64,000 bases of DNA. Source: Paracyclopina nana (lineage: Eukaryota; Arthropoda; Copepoda; Cyclopoida; Cyclopettidae). Positions within the stretch are counted from its first letter, which is position 1. Each line of letters opens with the position of its first letter. Position numbers and translations under genes: made by a program. Below are positions 34,801-46,125 of the stretch, piece by piece. The notes under the pieces are model-generated. The model saw only the letters and a program-made list of their open reading frames with translations, had not been told where the DNA came from and did no database searches. The stretch is from assembly GCA_019096065.1 (NCBI GenBank), contig JAGUCH010000002.1:942501-1006500 (forward strand), read 5' to 3'.

Positions 34801-35180
34801 AGTGGAGGGACAAACTTTTTCGTTAGATGGCGCTTTTCAAGCAAGTACTTTTGGAAAAACTATCACACGCATAACTTGTCATGTGATTATGGGCGGCAAT
34901 TAGATTGGCTGATTGGCGGAACTAGGCTAGATAAATTTGGTTTCAATAGTGAAAGGCTTAGATATTTGCGTACTTAGCAAATGGTGTTATGGCTTGAAAG
35001 GGTGCCGTTTGGCATGTAGGTTATGTCATGTTAATGAAGTTATCGGCACAAGTGCTCGAAAAGCGAAACAATTGCCAATCCAGGATCGTCTTTGTATCAC
35101 AGCCATGTCAAATGTACTTGCTCAAGTTGCCGCACTAGATGGCGCTGTGAATCTAGCGACATTTCGCCTTCGGCTTATAT
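34801..35180 (+). mobile_element. dispersed 380-bp element, copy C
   Basis: Full-length match to copies at 15074 and 24361. Its right end lies 48 bp before the ATG of cassette V2, so it forms that cassette's immediate 5' flank. Confidence 0.8.
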
Positions 35181-35228
35181 ACACCGTATCTATGAACCTG
35201 GGGTAGTTCAAGAAGAGGATTTGCCATT

Positions 35229-35472
35229 ATGCCGTATTTGAATGACTTGTATGCGGCTGGAAGTGGATCAGGGTATGGAGGAGGGCATGGTGGTGGTGGG
35301 TGTTATTGTGGGAAAAATGACCAAGGTGGACTGGGAGACCTTGGCCTTTTGGCCGCTGCTGGAGCGGCCTTCTTCCTCCTTTACCAAGCCATCACAATGA
35401 TGGCCAGGAGGAAGAGGGAGAACACCAATGGCAATTATCTTGCTGATAATATCTTTGGCACTCTTTGGAAAG
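35229..35472 (+). CDS. variable cassette V2
   Basis: 81 residues. Gly/Tyr-rich start (GSGSGYGGGHGGGGCYCGKN), helix LGLLAAAGAAFFLLYQAITMM, basic ARRKRE, tail DNIFGTLWK, then donor AAAG|GTAGGC in phase 1. Closest to V1 in its central Gly-rich segment and tail. Its 5' flank is a dispersed repeat copy. Confidence 0.75.
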
Positions 35473-35777
35473 GTAGGCACTCAACCCAAAAAGAGTACAT
35501 TTTCTAAATAACAATTAACTTGACATTTCAAACTAATTTTTTCAAAAATATTTATGAAAATTTTGGGCTAAAAAATGAGTGAGTTCATGGTATTACGTAA
35601 TGCCAAGGTACCTATTTCAACATCCTCTTAAAAGCCATAAAATAATTGACTTAGGCAGCATTGACATCACCAACCACAATTATCTTTCTAAAAATATGAA
35701 TGTCTGATCTAAGAGAGTCATACAAGGCTTAGAGAGGTTTAATTTTTTAGCATGAAATGTAGCAGGTTTGCGCTTCA

Positions 35778-36102
35778 ATGGTTCAAAGTAGAGAAAAGTG
35801 TGATGCTACAAGTTTTCACTTTGAAGTTTATCACAACTTTCTCTCTTGGAGATCAGTTGACAAAATGCGTCATTTCAGCAAACAATTGTGCTACTGTCCT
35901 TCTCCTGGCAATCAAATTGACAGATCTGATATGCAGTCAAATCTGCTCACAACTGTGAGCCAACTTTTGGGAGTGGCCACAGGACTCATAACAGCCTACA
36001 ATTTTGCAATTGGCAGGCGAAGGAAAAAGAGAAAAAGAAGAAATGTTAACTTTCAAAGCATTCACAATTTGTTCACACTACAAGAATGTTATGTTCCTCA
36101 AG
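35778..36102 (+). CDS. variable cassette V3 (divergent)
   Basis: 108 residues to donor CAAG|GTACAA, phase 1. The N-terminus lacks the Gly/Tyr-rich region; CYCPSPGNQIDRSD precedes a weak helix (TVSQLLGVATGLITAYNFAI) and a long basic stretch GRRRKKRKRRN. The start could instead be the internal Met of MRHFSKQL. Membership rests on helix-basic-donor order and phase, so it is the least certain single-exon cassette. Confidence 0.55.
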
Positions 36103-37649
36103 GTACAACATTTTCCTTATAATGAAAAGATATTTAGACATTAATTTAAATATCATCAAAAAATCAATTGTCTTGGTGAAACTAGAAAAAAGTGACGAAA
36201 TGACAGTTCCAAAAAAAATCTAAGGTACTTTTTAAGATATTTTCCTTTTGCTTTTTGCTAATTCCAACTTTCAAGCATATAAGCTAAAAAGTTAAATAAC
36301 AAGATTACTTAACAATTTTGACTGAAACAAAAAGGTTTTAAAAAGCGTTAAAAAAGATTAAACTTACTAAGAGCAGCAAGACACGAAATTCGCGGGCTTT
36401 CTTGCAAATGTGACTTTTTTCTCCATTTTGGGGGCGTGTCGTTGGGTGTGCAGTTATTCGAAATGTTCAAGATCCGTGTGATAATCTCCAATTTCAGTGA
36501 ATCCGGAATCCGACTTCAATTTCTTATTTCTTGTCTTCAGTGTTGACGCTCTATGATTTGGCGAGTTTTTTCAAGTTTCTGCTTCTGCAAGGATTCGAAT
36601 TTTTGTTTACAAAGCTCAACTAGTTTTTGGACGCGCAGAATCAAAACGATAAATTTCGGGCTTTTCACGATAGATTAAACGTAAATATTTCAGGTGTTCA
36701 ATTTCGTTAGCTCCTTAACAGCAGTAGGAATTCTAGAAGAATATTTAATGGGATCAACTCTTAACAAACATTATGTTTTTGTTTTGTTATTTTCTCTCGA
36801 TGTTTCTCGCGAAATTGAATGGGGTTACAAATCCGAGCCGTTATTAAACAAGAGCGCTTACGAAATTACGCTGAGTTAAATCAGTAAAATTATCTTGGAA
36901 AAATCTAAATTTTGTGGCCTTGAAGAAACTTAAAAGTGTTCCAAGTTTTCGAATTTAGTGTTTTTAAACTGCTCATATCTTTGTTGAAAATGTCGAGAAT
37001 GCCCGTGGCCTCATTGAGGCCAAAATGGCGGCAGACCAATTCGGGCCACTGAAAAGCTCTTATTGGAATCTCCAAGCAGGTCAGTTTTTTACATGTGAAA
37101 AATCCAAGATTGAATCTTCGAATCGATTAACAGCTTCCTTTTTTTTCCTCCTGCTAAAAAGCTACAAAAAATTGATAATTATGTTTGAACTCCGGATTGA
37201 AGGCATTGGTAAAATCTGGACCTGATTTTTAAGTCATTAAAATACGTCTGATTTATGATTTCATTAACCATTTAGATTTGCTTGATATTTCCCGGCCATT
37301 AATGGCGCTCTCTTTATATTTTCAGGTAAGCTCACGCAATGAAGAATTCAAATGAACTCTGAATCCGGATTCAAGGTACCAATTCTAGATTGCTCCGTCA
37401 TTCGTAATCTCCAGAAGCCCTTAACTAAGCTATGAAATTGAATTTTCTTATGATAATGTTGGTGTAGATCTTTTAAGAATGGCTTTGGGCCTCCGATTTG
37501 TCATTCCGGATGTTCATATGTTGGTTAGCTTTACCCATTTGAGGAGATAGTGTGTGAGGATGCAATTCCGGATAAGTGAGCAGCTTCAAAGCAGCTTCTT
37601 TTTTACTAAGTCCTTGCATTGCTCATTGGTGTTTTAGGCCCAACGCCTC
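36103..37649. other. no cassette or gene seen
   Basis: AT-rich spacer. Small frames at 36694-36879 and 37025-37225 lack the cassette pattern and start at non-ATG codons or lack splice context. Confidence 0.45.
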
Positions 37650-38565
37650 AGTTCAGTTATGGCCTGGTGATAAGTTTGTGGCACTTGAGTGCCATCACAA
37701 ATGACTTCTCTTGCTGTAACACTTTTAAGGTTCAACATCATTGATCTGAACAGGGTCAAGTGATAAGTTTGCGGCACTTTGTGTGCTTACAATTGACTTG
37801 TTGTGCTCTCAAGAGTTAAAGGTTCAACATCAATTACCTGAACAGAGACAAGTGTTAAGTTTACAGCACTTAGTGCGCCTACAATTGACTTGTTTTGCTG
37901 TTCATCGTTAAAGGATCAACATCAATGACATGAACAGAGACAAGTGTTAAGTTTGCGGCACTTGAGTGCCAGTTGTTAAGCGTTAAAGGTTCAACATCAA
38001 TGACATGAATAGAGACAAGTGTTAAGTTTGCGGTACTTGAGTGCCAACACAATTGACTTCTTTCGCTGTAACACTTTTAAGGTTCAACATCATTGATCTG
38101 AACAGGGTCAAGTGATAAGTTTGCAGCACTTGAGTGCCAGTTGTTAAGCGTTAAAGGTTCAACATCAATGACATGAACAGAGACGAGTGTTAAGTTTGCG
38201 GCACTTGAGTGCCAGTTGTTAAGCGTTAAAGGTTCAACATCAATGACATGAATAGAGACAAGTGTTAAGTTTGCGGTACTTGAGTGCCAACACGATTGAC
38301 TTCTTTCGCTGTAACACTTTTAAGGTTCAACATCATTGATCTGAACAGGGTCAAGTGATAAGTTTGCAGCACTTGAGTGCCAGTTGTTAAGCGTTAAAGG
38401 TTCAACATCAATGACATGAACAGAGACGAGTGTTAAGTTTGCGGCACTTGAGTGCCATCACAACTGACTTATTATGCTCTCAAGTATTTAAGGTCCAACA
38501 TCGATAACCTGATCAGCGACAAGTGATAAGTTTGCGACGCTGATTGCCATTCCGGATAAGCAAGT
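37650..38565. repeat. coding-derived minisatellite downstream of a 229-aa ORF
   Basis: Units of about 65-130 bp built on AAGTTTGCGGCACTTGAGTG, GGTTCAACATCAATGAC and AGAGACAAGTGTTAAG. The same words (AGTTTGCGGCACTTGAGTGC, GTCCAACATCAGTG) occur once at 38714-38775 inside the adjacent ORF, so the array appears to derive from that gene's 3' coding end. Confidence 0.8.
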
Positions 38566-38649
38566 AGTTAAGTAGCTTCTTCATACAGTTGACAAATGTT
38601 GAAAAAAATCTAAATAGAGTTAACAAAGTGTATTTGTCGCCTCTCAGTT

Positions 38650-39339
38650 TTACATGTAATCAATCATGTAGTCGGACAATCCCCCCGGAATGCCTTGCTT
38701 TGCTCGCAGGTGTTTGAGGTCCAACATCAGTGCCCCGGTGAGGGACAAGTGGTAAGTTTGCGGCACTTGAGTGCCATTCCGGATGGCTTGGAGCAGATCA
38801 TGGCCGGCCTTCATGTATTCCATTTGCGATGCCAATCCACATTGCCACTTCTTGTTCACAATCTCGAAATCATCCTGGAGATCTTCAGTGAGCCACAGCA
38901 AGGCCACGGCGATTTTCTTCGCTAGGAAAGCCTCGCCAAAGGCTCGGTTCAATTCTGAATTTCTGCACTGGGAGCAGTGGCAGAAATCAAAATGGCGGCC
39001 TTGCTCAATGTCAAAATAGATGACATGGTCCTCAATGGGCCAGCCTTCAAAAGGGGAGCATTTTTTGGCGGAAAACAGGTAGATGACGTAATTGTCATCG
39101 TGGAAGGGGCATTCGGGGCATGCACAGTAGGCCACGTGTTTACACCCCAAAAACTCCTTGGTGACCTCGTGGTAGAGGAAGGCCAGCCTCGGTTTGACCT
39201 TGTCGGTGATGGCAGCCTCAATTTGCCTCCATTGGTAGTCGATTTTCACTTGGTCCAGGCGATGCTCCACCAGATGATCCAAATGATCCAAAACTGTGTG
39301 TGGGATCAAATTGGCTGAACTGGACCCAGAGAAACCCAT
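38650..39339 (-). CDS. single-exon ORF, Cys-rich protein of unknown function (229 aa)
   Basis: Uninterrupted ATG-to-TAA frame of 229 codons, opposite in strand to the surrounding array. I do not recognise the family. There are two CxCxxC motifs (C72-A-C-P-E-C77 and C120-H-C-S-Q-C125) plus C66 and C94, suggesting metal binding. The N-terminus MGFSGSSS fits an N-myristoylation pattern. There is no signal peptide or membrane helix. It may be a retrogene or a nested gene. Its last third is the apparent source of the minisatellite downstream. Sequence balance and sustained openness support coding status, but expression is untested. Confidence 0.65.
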   Translation of the reverse strand: MGFSGSSSANLIPHTVLDHLDHLVEHRLDQVKIDYQWRQIEAAITDKVKPRLAFLYHEVTKEFLGCKHVAYCACPECPFHDDNYVIYLFSAKKCSPFEGWPIEDHVIYFDIEQGRHFDFCHCSQCRNSELNRAFGEAFLAKKIAVALLWLTEDLQDDFEIVNKKWQCGLASQMEYMKAGHDLLQAIRNGTQVPQTYHLSLTGALMLDLKHLRAKQGIPGGLSDYMIDYM

Positions 39340-39390
39340 TTTGCTACTGACATTGTCATTGGAGTACCCTTTTGAAGGGTGAAGAGACGC

Positions 39391-39965
39391 GGAAAATGGC
39401 CATATTCCGGGAAATTCCTATCTATGCTCCGCCCACTTTCATTACCTTGCTAATTGATTTTTCGGAATTGATCATTATTTTTGTGTTAGAATTATATGGC
39501 CAAGATGCAAATTGAGGTTTCCGGACGTTTTTGCTTCAAAACACAATTTTAATGCAAGATATTCTCAAAAATGGTCTTTTTCCGCGAAAGGTTCCTTTTA
39601 AATCGCTCCGCCTACTGTCAATACTTTGGTAATTGATTTTCATGTAAATAAGCTAAATTTTCATAAGGCAATTCGCTGAATTAAAAAATTAAGACCTATT
39701 TAGTATGAAATTACTTTATTTTCAAGCAAGACATGTAAATTGGTCATTTTCCGGGAATCTCCGCGAATATAAGCTCCGCCCACTTTCAATACTTGAGTAA
39801 CTGATTTTTATGCAAATTAAGCATTGTTTTAGTGAGGCAATTTGATGAATTAAAAAATTAATACTATTTCAATTTGAAATCGCACTATTTTCAACCAAGA
39901 ATTGTAAATTGGCCATTTTCCGCGAATCTCCGCTATAATAAGCTCCGCCCACTCTCATACTCGAA
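39391..39965. repeat. about four degenerate 150-190 bp tandem units
   Basis: GGCCATTTTCCGCGAATCTCCG...AAGCTCCGCCCACTTTCA and relatives recur four times just upstream of the 229-aa ORF on its strand. Non-coding. Confidence 0.7.
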
Positions 39966-40239
39966 TTTTAAAGATATGAGCATTTTTTGCCTCGCATTGA
40001 TTTTATTTGTTGATGGGTATTTTTGAAATGGCTTTCTTTATTGTAGAAATTGGCTACCAATTTGTGCTGCGTCAACCTCGTGATTTCGCGCAATTTTTTG
40101 GATGTGGCTGTGTCAACTGACCCAATTTTTCTTGAAGTTCAATTTCCCGTTTTTTTGCCATACAGCAGCAGCAACTTTTGGCCCGCTACTTCGAACCGCT
40201 GGACCACAAAAGTCACCAAGTAGGCATTAACCGTTTCAC

Positions 40240-40612
40240 TCCATGCCGCCTCAATGCGGCGTTCATCTGCCAATCCTTCAAAACAGAAATATTTTTTTTT
40301 GTCTTTTCACCTTTTATTTTTACAAATATACAAAGCTAGGTTTTTGATTGTCATTATTATTTACGGGAAAGCCAGGCATTAAAAAAGTTTTTAAAAGCAC
40401 ATTTTTTTCTATATTATCTAAGAAAAATTAGAAAATAAAATTTTGAATTATTGTATTAGATGTAGTTTCCCTGCTTGTTTAGCTTGTGAAAAAGTACTTT
40501 CAGAAGCAAATTTTCCGAAAAAAATGAAGAAGAAAGAAATTTGCTTTTAGCTCGGCTCACAGGGAAAAAAATAATATAAAACAGATCATTCGGTAGATGA
40601 GCGCCGCCTGAG
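40240..40612. mobile_element. MITE-like element, TGTGGCGTTCATCTAC family
   Basis: Left end CTCAATGCGGCGTTCATCTG pairs with right end AGATGAGCGCCGCCTGAG. About 370 bp, AT-rich, non-coding. Same family as 2185-2565. Confidence 0.6.
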
Positions 40613-41384
40613 AAAAGTAGAGATCGGTGGATGCCTAGCGCAGTACAATTGGCTTACTGTTACATTGCTGTAGCTTCTTCTTCTTCGTTTTGTTGAGCGC
40701 ATTTTAACTGTAGTTGTTTCCACCCTTCGCCATTCGAATTTCAGGCCAGAAAGCGTGACAATCAAGTAGTGACATTTGGCCACAACAACAAAACAGTCAA
40801 CCATCAGCAGCAGACCTGTGGTCTATCAGTGACTTTAAAAACAGTGCTTAAATTTGAGAACTCTAAAAAGTGCGACTTCCATTTTTTCGACATCCCCGAA
40901 GAATCCACACCATCAGGTTTTTATCCTACAGAGAGATCTTTCACTGTGACAGCTTTTTCAAACCTTTTTTTCAACATCTCACTTATTAGAACCTGAAAAG
41001 CTACTAATAAGAGATGAGAACTTTAAAAAAGTGCTAGGATTTCAAGCTTAGATTTCATGCAACTGTTCACATGCTTTTTGAATTAAGGCTGTTTTTTATC
41101 AACTTTTTTCTTAATTATGTTACCAGACAATCTTTCAATATTTGCAAAAAAAGCATTTTTTAGTACAAAAAACAAGTTGTAAACATTGAGAAAGATTTTA
41201 ATTTCAAATTCAAACATTCCAATTTTTATTTCAAATTTGACAAATTGTTTTTTTTAAAAAAAATTCAAAAATGTCCATTTCGTGCTTTAGATTTTGAAAT
41301 TTTTAAAAAATTAGCTTAAGCTGGAAATGTTGATAAATTATCAGCCTTAATAAAAGTTGTATGTGAACGCGGCCTTAGTTTAGA
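40613..41384. other. spacer before V4, no gene seen
   Basis: AT-rich. A 75-codon frame at 40769-40996 lacks splice context and the cassette pattern. Confidence 0.4.
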
Positions 41385-42327
41385 ATGGGCAATGCTAATT
41401 GTGGGGCCAAGAGGCGGGCAGCTGCGGCGGCGGCGGCGGCAGATAGGCGGGCCGGTTTGGCGGCGGCCGGGTCATCATCAGCTGACGCGATGACAGCTGC
41501 AAGTTCAGACTTGTCTGCCGCCCAATCATCGGGCTACGGCAGTCCTGGATACGTCTATGCCATGATGTGTCCTGAGGGGATTGATCAGGATATCGCAATG
41601 TTGGCCACAGCGGCCGCTTTGGCCGTTGGCATCTATGTTGTTTACAGGTTATTTCCCGCTTTTTTTTTAACTTAAATTTCGGGCCTGTTCAGCTGCTTTT
41701 TTCGGCCGTTACTAGGCGAAAACGCAAAACTTCAGCTAAAAAAGAGTTGCTAGAATACGGCCGAAAGTGGCTAAGCAATCGAAAAATAGCGACAAAAGGC
41801 GATAATTTTTTGGTAATATTGCCAATATTTGAACAGGTGAACCGGGCTTTAAAAGGTGCTTTTTAAAAAAATCCCAAATTGCAAGCTTTGTGAATTTCTG
41901 AATTTGGGCTTTTCAGCCCATTTTCTAATCCATTAAGATTTTTTTTTATAAAACTGTAAACATTGAAGAATTGTCATATTTCAAACTTGCCAGCAAAATA
42001 GGTTTTTTTAATTCTGAAATAATGAAAAAAAACCGTTACTTTTTCAAACTTCCCTAGAAAGCTTGCATTTTTAACGAAAAGTCCAGCAAAGCATTACATG
42101 TCACCAATTTCAAAAAAAACTCAACTGAAAATTAGCGCTTTTTCTGTTTCTTGTAAATTGAAATCAATTGAAAATTTCTCTCACATAGATGAACGCCACA
42201 TTAATTTTGGGTCCGTTTCTTAAAAATTTGTTTAGGCAAATAACCTTACAAACAATGGGCCGTAAAAAGCGATCTCTTGATGTTCCCACTCCTGTTAACG
42301 ACAAAATCATGGATTTTATCTATTTGG
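41385..42327 (+). CDS. variable cassette V4 (two exons)
   Basis: Exon a 41385-41647 and exon b 42236-42327; the junction AG|G is phase 2 and gives YVVYRQITLQTMGRKKRS. The protein starts MGNANCGAKRRAAAAAAAAD, with Gly2 and Cys6 (possible lipidation), then an Ala/Ser-rich stretch, SSGYGSPGY and MCPEGIDQDIAMLATAAALA leading into the helix. Tail is DKIMDFIYL with donor TTGG|GTAGGT in phase 1. CPEGI is shared with V17, 11 kb away. Only V4-V6 have an intron between helix and basic motif. Confidence 0.7.
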
Positions 42328-43379
42328 GTAGGTACCAACAAAAAAAGAAAATAACGGTTTTTTTCGTTACGGGGATCTGCTGGTTGATGTTGCCTCGTTA
42401 TTTTTGCTGCACCCTCAATTAAAAAAATCTCTCTTTGCTTATTGTGACCGCTGATTCATGATTGGGTAAGTAACCAAAAAAAAGAACCGTAATTAGAAGT
42501 AATTTGTAGGCTTGCACCTAATTTAGGTTGACAAATTATTTTTTGCATCACACTTTATCATAGTGTAGATAATTAGAGTTTTTGTACCAACAGATGGCGC
42601 CAAAATTGAGTCTTGTTGCTTCTATATTTCAATTGAACTACAGTTAAGCCAATTATTGCAAAAAAAGGCGCGCGAAAACGGTTTTTAACGGTTTCTTGTA
42701 AATATGGTGAAATAACGGTTCCTCATGCCCAATTGAGGCCGAGAATTCCTATTCAATTCTTTGGGCTTGAAATTTCAGCTTAGTCACGGACTTTTTCTTC
42801 TGTTCGTTTTTTTTTTATGGGAAACCCTCTAATTATGGCAACAACGGTGATTTTTCGTTTAGCACCTGTTGCTGTTCCGCTTTTCCACCGTAATGCATTG
42901 TCACGAGTTGGCAATCATTTTTCATCATCATCTTCATTTCTCATCGCTTAATTGAAGGGTGTTTTTCGTTGCACTTTTTTTCTGCGTGCCAAAATTGAAA
43001 TGCAAACTTCAAAGAGAAAATTAAAAATAGTAAAAATGGCCATTTATTATATGCCGAAATCTAGAGCTTTTTCAATTGAATTTTAATGAAGATTTTTCTC
43101 GGCAAATTTCAAAATTACATTTAGCATTCATTTTTGTCCTCAATTTCCTTGACTGGAAAATTCATTTTTTTGTTTATTATGATTTTGGATTTGGAGCAGA
43201 TGAGCTGGGCCGTGCTGTGACGTTTTCTGGTCTGATAACAAAATGCATCACTTTACCTTTTTCCAAAGTGCTGACAAATTATCATCATCAATCAATCTTT
43301 CGCATCGTTGCAAAAATTGGCGAATTTTTCGCGAGGCTGAGTTGTCTCGACTCAGTCTCTATTTTGATCTCAGTTTGCC

Positions 43380-43934
43380 ATGTTTCCTGAAAGAAGCGAC
43401 ACTGAGGAAAAAGCTGGTGGCAATTTCATCGGGCAAGCTTCGAGTGGTTACGGTGGTTACGGTGACCACTCGAGTTACGGTGGTTATGATGACCACATTT
43501 CTTATGGCAGCTACAGCCACCAAGAGTGTTGTCCACTTGTGATTGATCCAATGTTATTGGTAGCCCTTTTGGGCTTTCTGGCGGCAGCCACCTACTTTTT
43601 GCAGTAATTATTCAAATGTTATTTTAGAGTCTGCTCCAAAAATAACAAGAGTAAAATAATCATTTTTATGACGAAAAAACAATTATCAAAATTATCAAAA
43701 TTCATATATGCAGTAAATTTTGGGAAATTTTGTTTCGGAATTATTTTTCAAAAAAGTGCAAAATCGTTAAAACTCGGCAAAAATTGAAGAAATATTTGAA
43801 GGAAAATTCAATCAAAACAAAAATTAAGTAAGATAATCTTTTTTTAAGGATTGCAATAACAATGACTTTGGGGAAAAAGAAGCGAAGGAAGCGAAGCTTC
43901 AAAGTTGAAAATCACTTCTGCTTGCTTCTTCAAG
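43380..43934 (+). CDS. variable cassette V5 (two exons)
   Basis: Exon a 43380-43603, exon b 43849-43934. Junction CA|G gives YFLQIAITMTLGKKKRRKRS. Gly/Tyr-rich region (SSGYGGYGDHSSYGGYDD), then ECCPLVIDP, the membrane helix LLVALLGFLAAATYFL, the basic motif and tail HFCLLLQ. Phase-1 donor CAAG|GTATTT. Without the intron the frame would stop immediately after the helix. Confidence 0.72.
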
Positions 43935-43950
43935 GTATTTTATAACAATA

Positions 43951-44159
43951 GGCCGTTCTCATATTGCCGGAAAAAGCTAAGCTAAGGTGAAAATAGCTAA
44001 GCTAAGGTAAAAATAGCTAAGCAAACGCTCAACATTTCAAGCAAAGTAGCTGCTTTTTGTGAATGTTGAGCGAAATAACCGGTTTTCGTTGCATAATTTT
44101 TACCTTAGCTTAGCTAATTTTACCTTAGCTTAGCTTTTTCCGGCAATATGAGAACGGCC
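43951..44159. mobile_element. 209-bp MITE-like element
   Basis: Ends GGCCGTTCTCATATTGCCGG and CCGGCAATATGAGAACGGCC are perfect inverse repeats of 20 bp. Flanking GCTAAGCTAAGGT motifs extend the stem. Lies just after V5 exon b. Confidence 0.85.
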
Positions 44160-44320
44160 TAATCATAACAAATGGGCTCATTAGAGTCCCGCAATTTTTT
44201 GCTCACTCTCTAGGAAAAAGTGCAGTTATTTCTCAAGTTCACTTCCATGCCCCCCGTAATTTTATTTATATCAAATCGGGCCCTTTGCAAAATTGAAATA
44301 TTTCTTATCAGATGAAATCT

Positions 44321-44497
44321 GCACCACAGTGGATAATTTTCGCATTTTCCGCGCGCATCCAAAATCGATTTTTTTTTACATTTATTTACATTTAAATTAT
44401 CTTTTTAGTGAGCCACAACTAAATTTAAATTTAGATTTTGAGCACCCTAAAAAAGTAGCTATTTTCGCTTAGATGCGCGGCAAATAATCCACTGTGC
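44321..44497. mobile_element. short MITE-like element with CACAGTGGAT ends
   Basis: GCACCACAGTGGATAATTTT...GCGCGCAT at left is mirrored by ATGCGCGGCAAATAATCC-ACTGTGC at right. Related ends bound the element at 53996-54475. Confidence 0.55.
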
Positions 44498-44649
44498 CGA
44501 AGCGATGATTTGGCTGCTGCACGATGGATTATCATCCTCGCATCTGTTGCTGCTTTATCGTCGAGGTGTGATACGGTAAAAAGCAGCTTTGTAACGGGTT
44601 TTGTTTTTCATAACGCCACAGATCAGTTGGCCGAAAATCCCGCGTGGAA

Positions 44650-45671
44650 ATGTCGGTCGAAAAGTTGCTCAGTGGTCAATTCGAGGATTTTTTGTTCGCG
44701 AAATCGCAGTGCGAAAATCGCGTGTGGAAGTGGCGGCAAAAGCGCGAGGTTTGGGACAATTTGGCCAGCCCTAGTCAAGGCTACGAAGAGTGCTGCCCTC
44801 TCGTGATTGACCCGTTAACCTTTCTTGCCCTTATGGCCTTTATTGTGGCCGCTACGTACTTCCTAAGAGGTCTTTGCAAAAAATTCCCCTCAATTTTCGC
44901 GTGGCTTTTGAAGTGCTCATCAAATTTAATTGTTGCCAAATCGTGACTGGCGCATTTTCCTTCTCTTGGAAATAACGGAAAAAGTGCAGCTTTTCGTTAC
45001 TTTTCATTACTGGTCGACCAAATTTCTGTTTTTAGGCCATTTTCAGCCATTTTTTGCATTTTTGACCCAATAATTTAGGATATTTCTAGTCTACCAAATT
45101 TCAGTTTCTGGGCCTTTTTCAGCTACTTTTTGCATTTATGATTTTTCCAGTCGACCAAATTTCAGTTTCTAGGCCTTTTTCAGCCATGTTTTGCATTTTT
45201 TATTTTTCCAGTCGACCAAACGCTTCTGTCCTCTTATGCATATGTAGAGAAATCCCGCGCGCCAAATGCCGATTGTGAGACATCCCCTTTTCAAATGATT
45301 TTTATCCTTGGCTTTTTTGTGCCAAAAAAACAAAACAAAACACTTTTGATGGTTGATGGCTAATTTTGCCTTTTAAAAAGTACATTTTATATAGGCTATT
45401 TCAGCCTTAAGAGCTAATTTTTATTGGCTATTTCTAGCTAAGAAATGGAATCTAAAAAAAGAGTATTTGATTGATACTTTTCAGTTGTAAAGAGGTTGCG
45501 CGACTTTGTTTACCTTTTTTTCGCGGAAGATTTCCACCTTTAAAAGCCACGTGTTTTTCCCGCTCAAAGTTGCCATAACCATGAACATTATGGGTAGAAG
45601 GAGGAAAAGGTCTGACATTTCATCTGCATCCAGTACAAAAAGTCATAATGAAGTCATCTTGCTATTAAAAG
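44650..45671 (+). CDS. variable cassette V6 (two exons)
   Basis: Exon a 44650-44869, exon b 45570-45671; junction G|TT is phase 1 and yields YFLRVAITMNIMGRRRKRS. The N-terminal region is unusual: charged and aromatic (ENRVWKWRQKREVW) instead of Gly/Tyr-rich. It is followed by ECCPLVIDPLTFLALMAFIV. Tail NEVILLLK, donor AAAG|GTAAAA in phase 1. The first in-frame ATG is used; the frame opens upstream with no better ATG. Confidence 0.68.
45005..45230. repeat. about 65-bp tandem repeat in the V6 intron
   Basis: CCAGTCGACCAAATTTCAGT and GGCCTTTTTCAGCCA recur three to four times between V6 exons a and b. Confidence 0.7.
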
Positions 45672-45839
45672 GTAAAAAAAAGTCATTAGGGCAGGTGTGC
45701 TATCATAACAATTGTTGTTTTCTTGCTGCCTCATCACTCCCCTTTTCCTACCGAGTAATTTTTGCCAAGTCATCCTAATTGTTGACAATTGTTGTTGATG
45801 CTTTAGTCCATCAAAAAACTTCCAAGCAGTTGGAGTGGC

Positions 45840-46125
45840 ATGGAGCAGTATTTGGCTTCCATGGATTTTCCTATAGGTGACCGGCGTGCTGGTGGCTTTT
45901 TTTCAAAACAATCAGCTGATAACGACATTTTGGCGGCGGGCAGCTCGGGCTATGGCAGCAGCTGCTGCCCGCCCGTGATTGACCCGTTGCTCTTGATAAC
46001 GCTGCTGGCGTTTTTGGCAGCTGCCACATTTTTGCTCCAAATGGTCATCACTATGACCATCATGATGATGAGAAGGAAGAGAGGGGCTGGCACACCCCAA
46101 GAGTTCCACTTAGCAGCCCTCCAAG
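45840..46125 (+). CDS. variable cassette V7
   Basis: 95 residues, one exon. SSGYGSSCCPPVIDP, then LLLITLLAFLAAATFLLQMV as the helix, ITMTIMMMRRKRG, and tail EFHLAALQ before donor CAAG|GTAAAA, phase 1. The Gly/Tyr-rich stretch is short. The post-helix TIMMMRRKR segment is shared with V9, implying duplication. Confidence 0.78.

Noticed and set aside
41690..41865. MITE in the V4 intron with GGGCCTGTTCA/GAACAGG...GGGC ends
   Set aside because: End matches are too short and out of register to support an inverted-repeat element.
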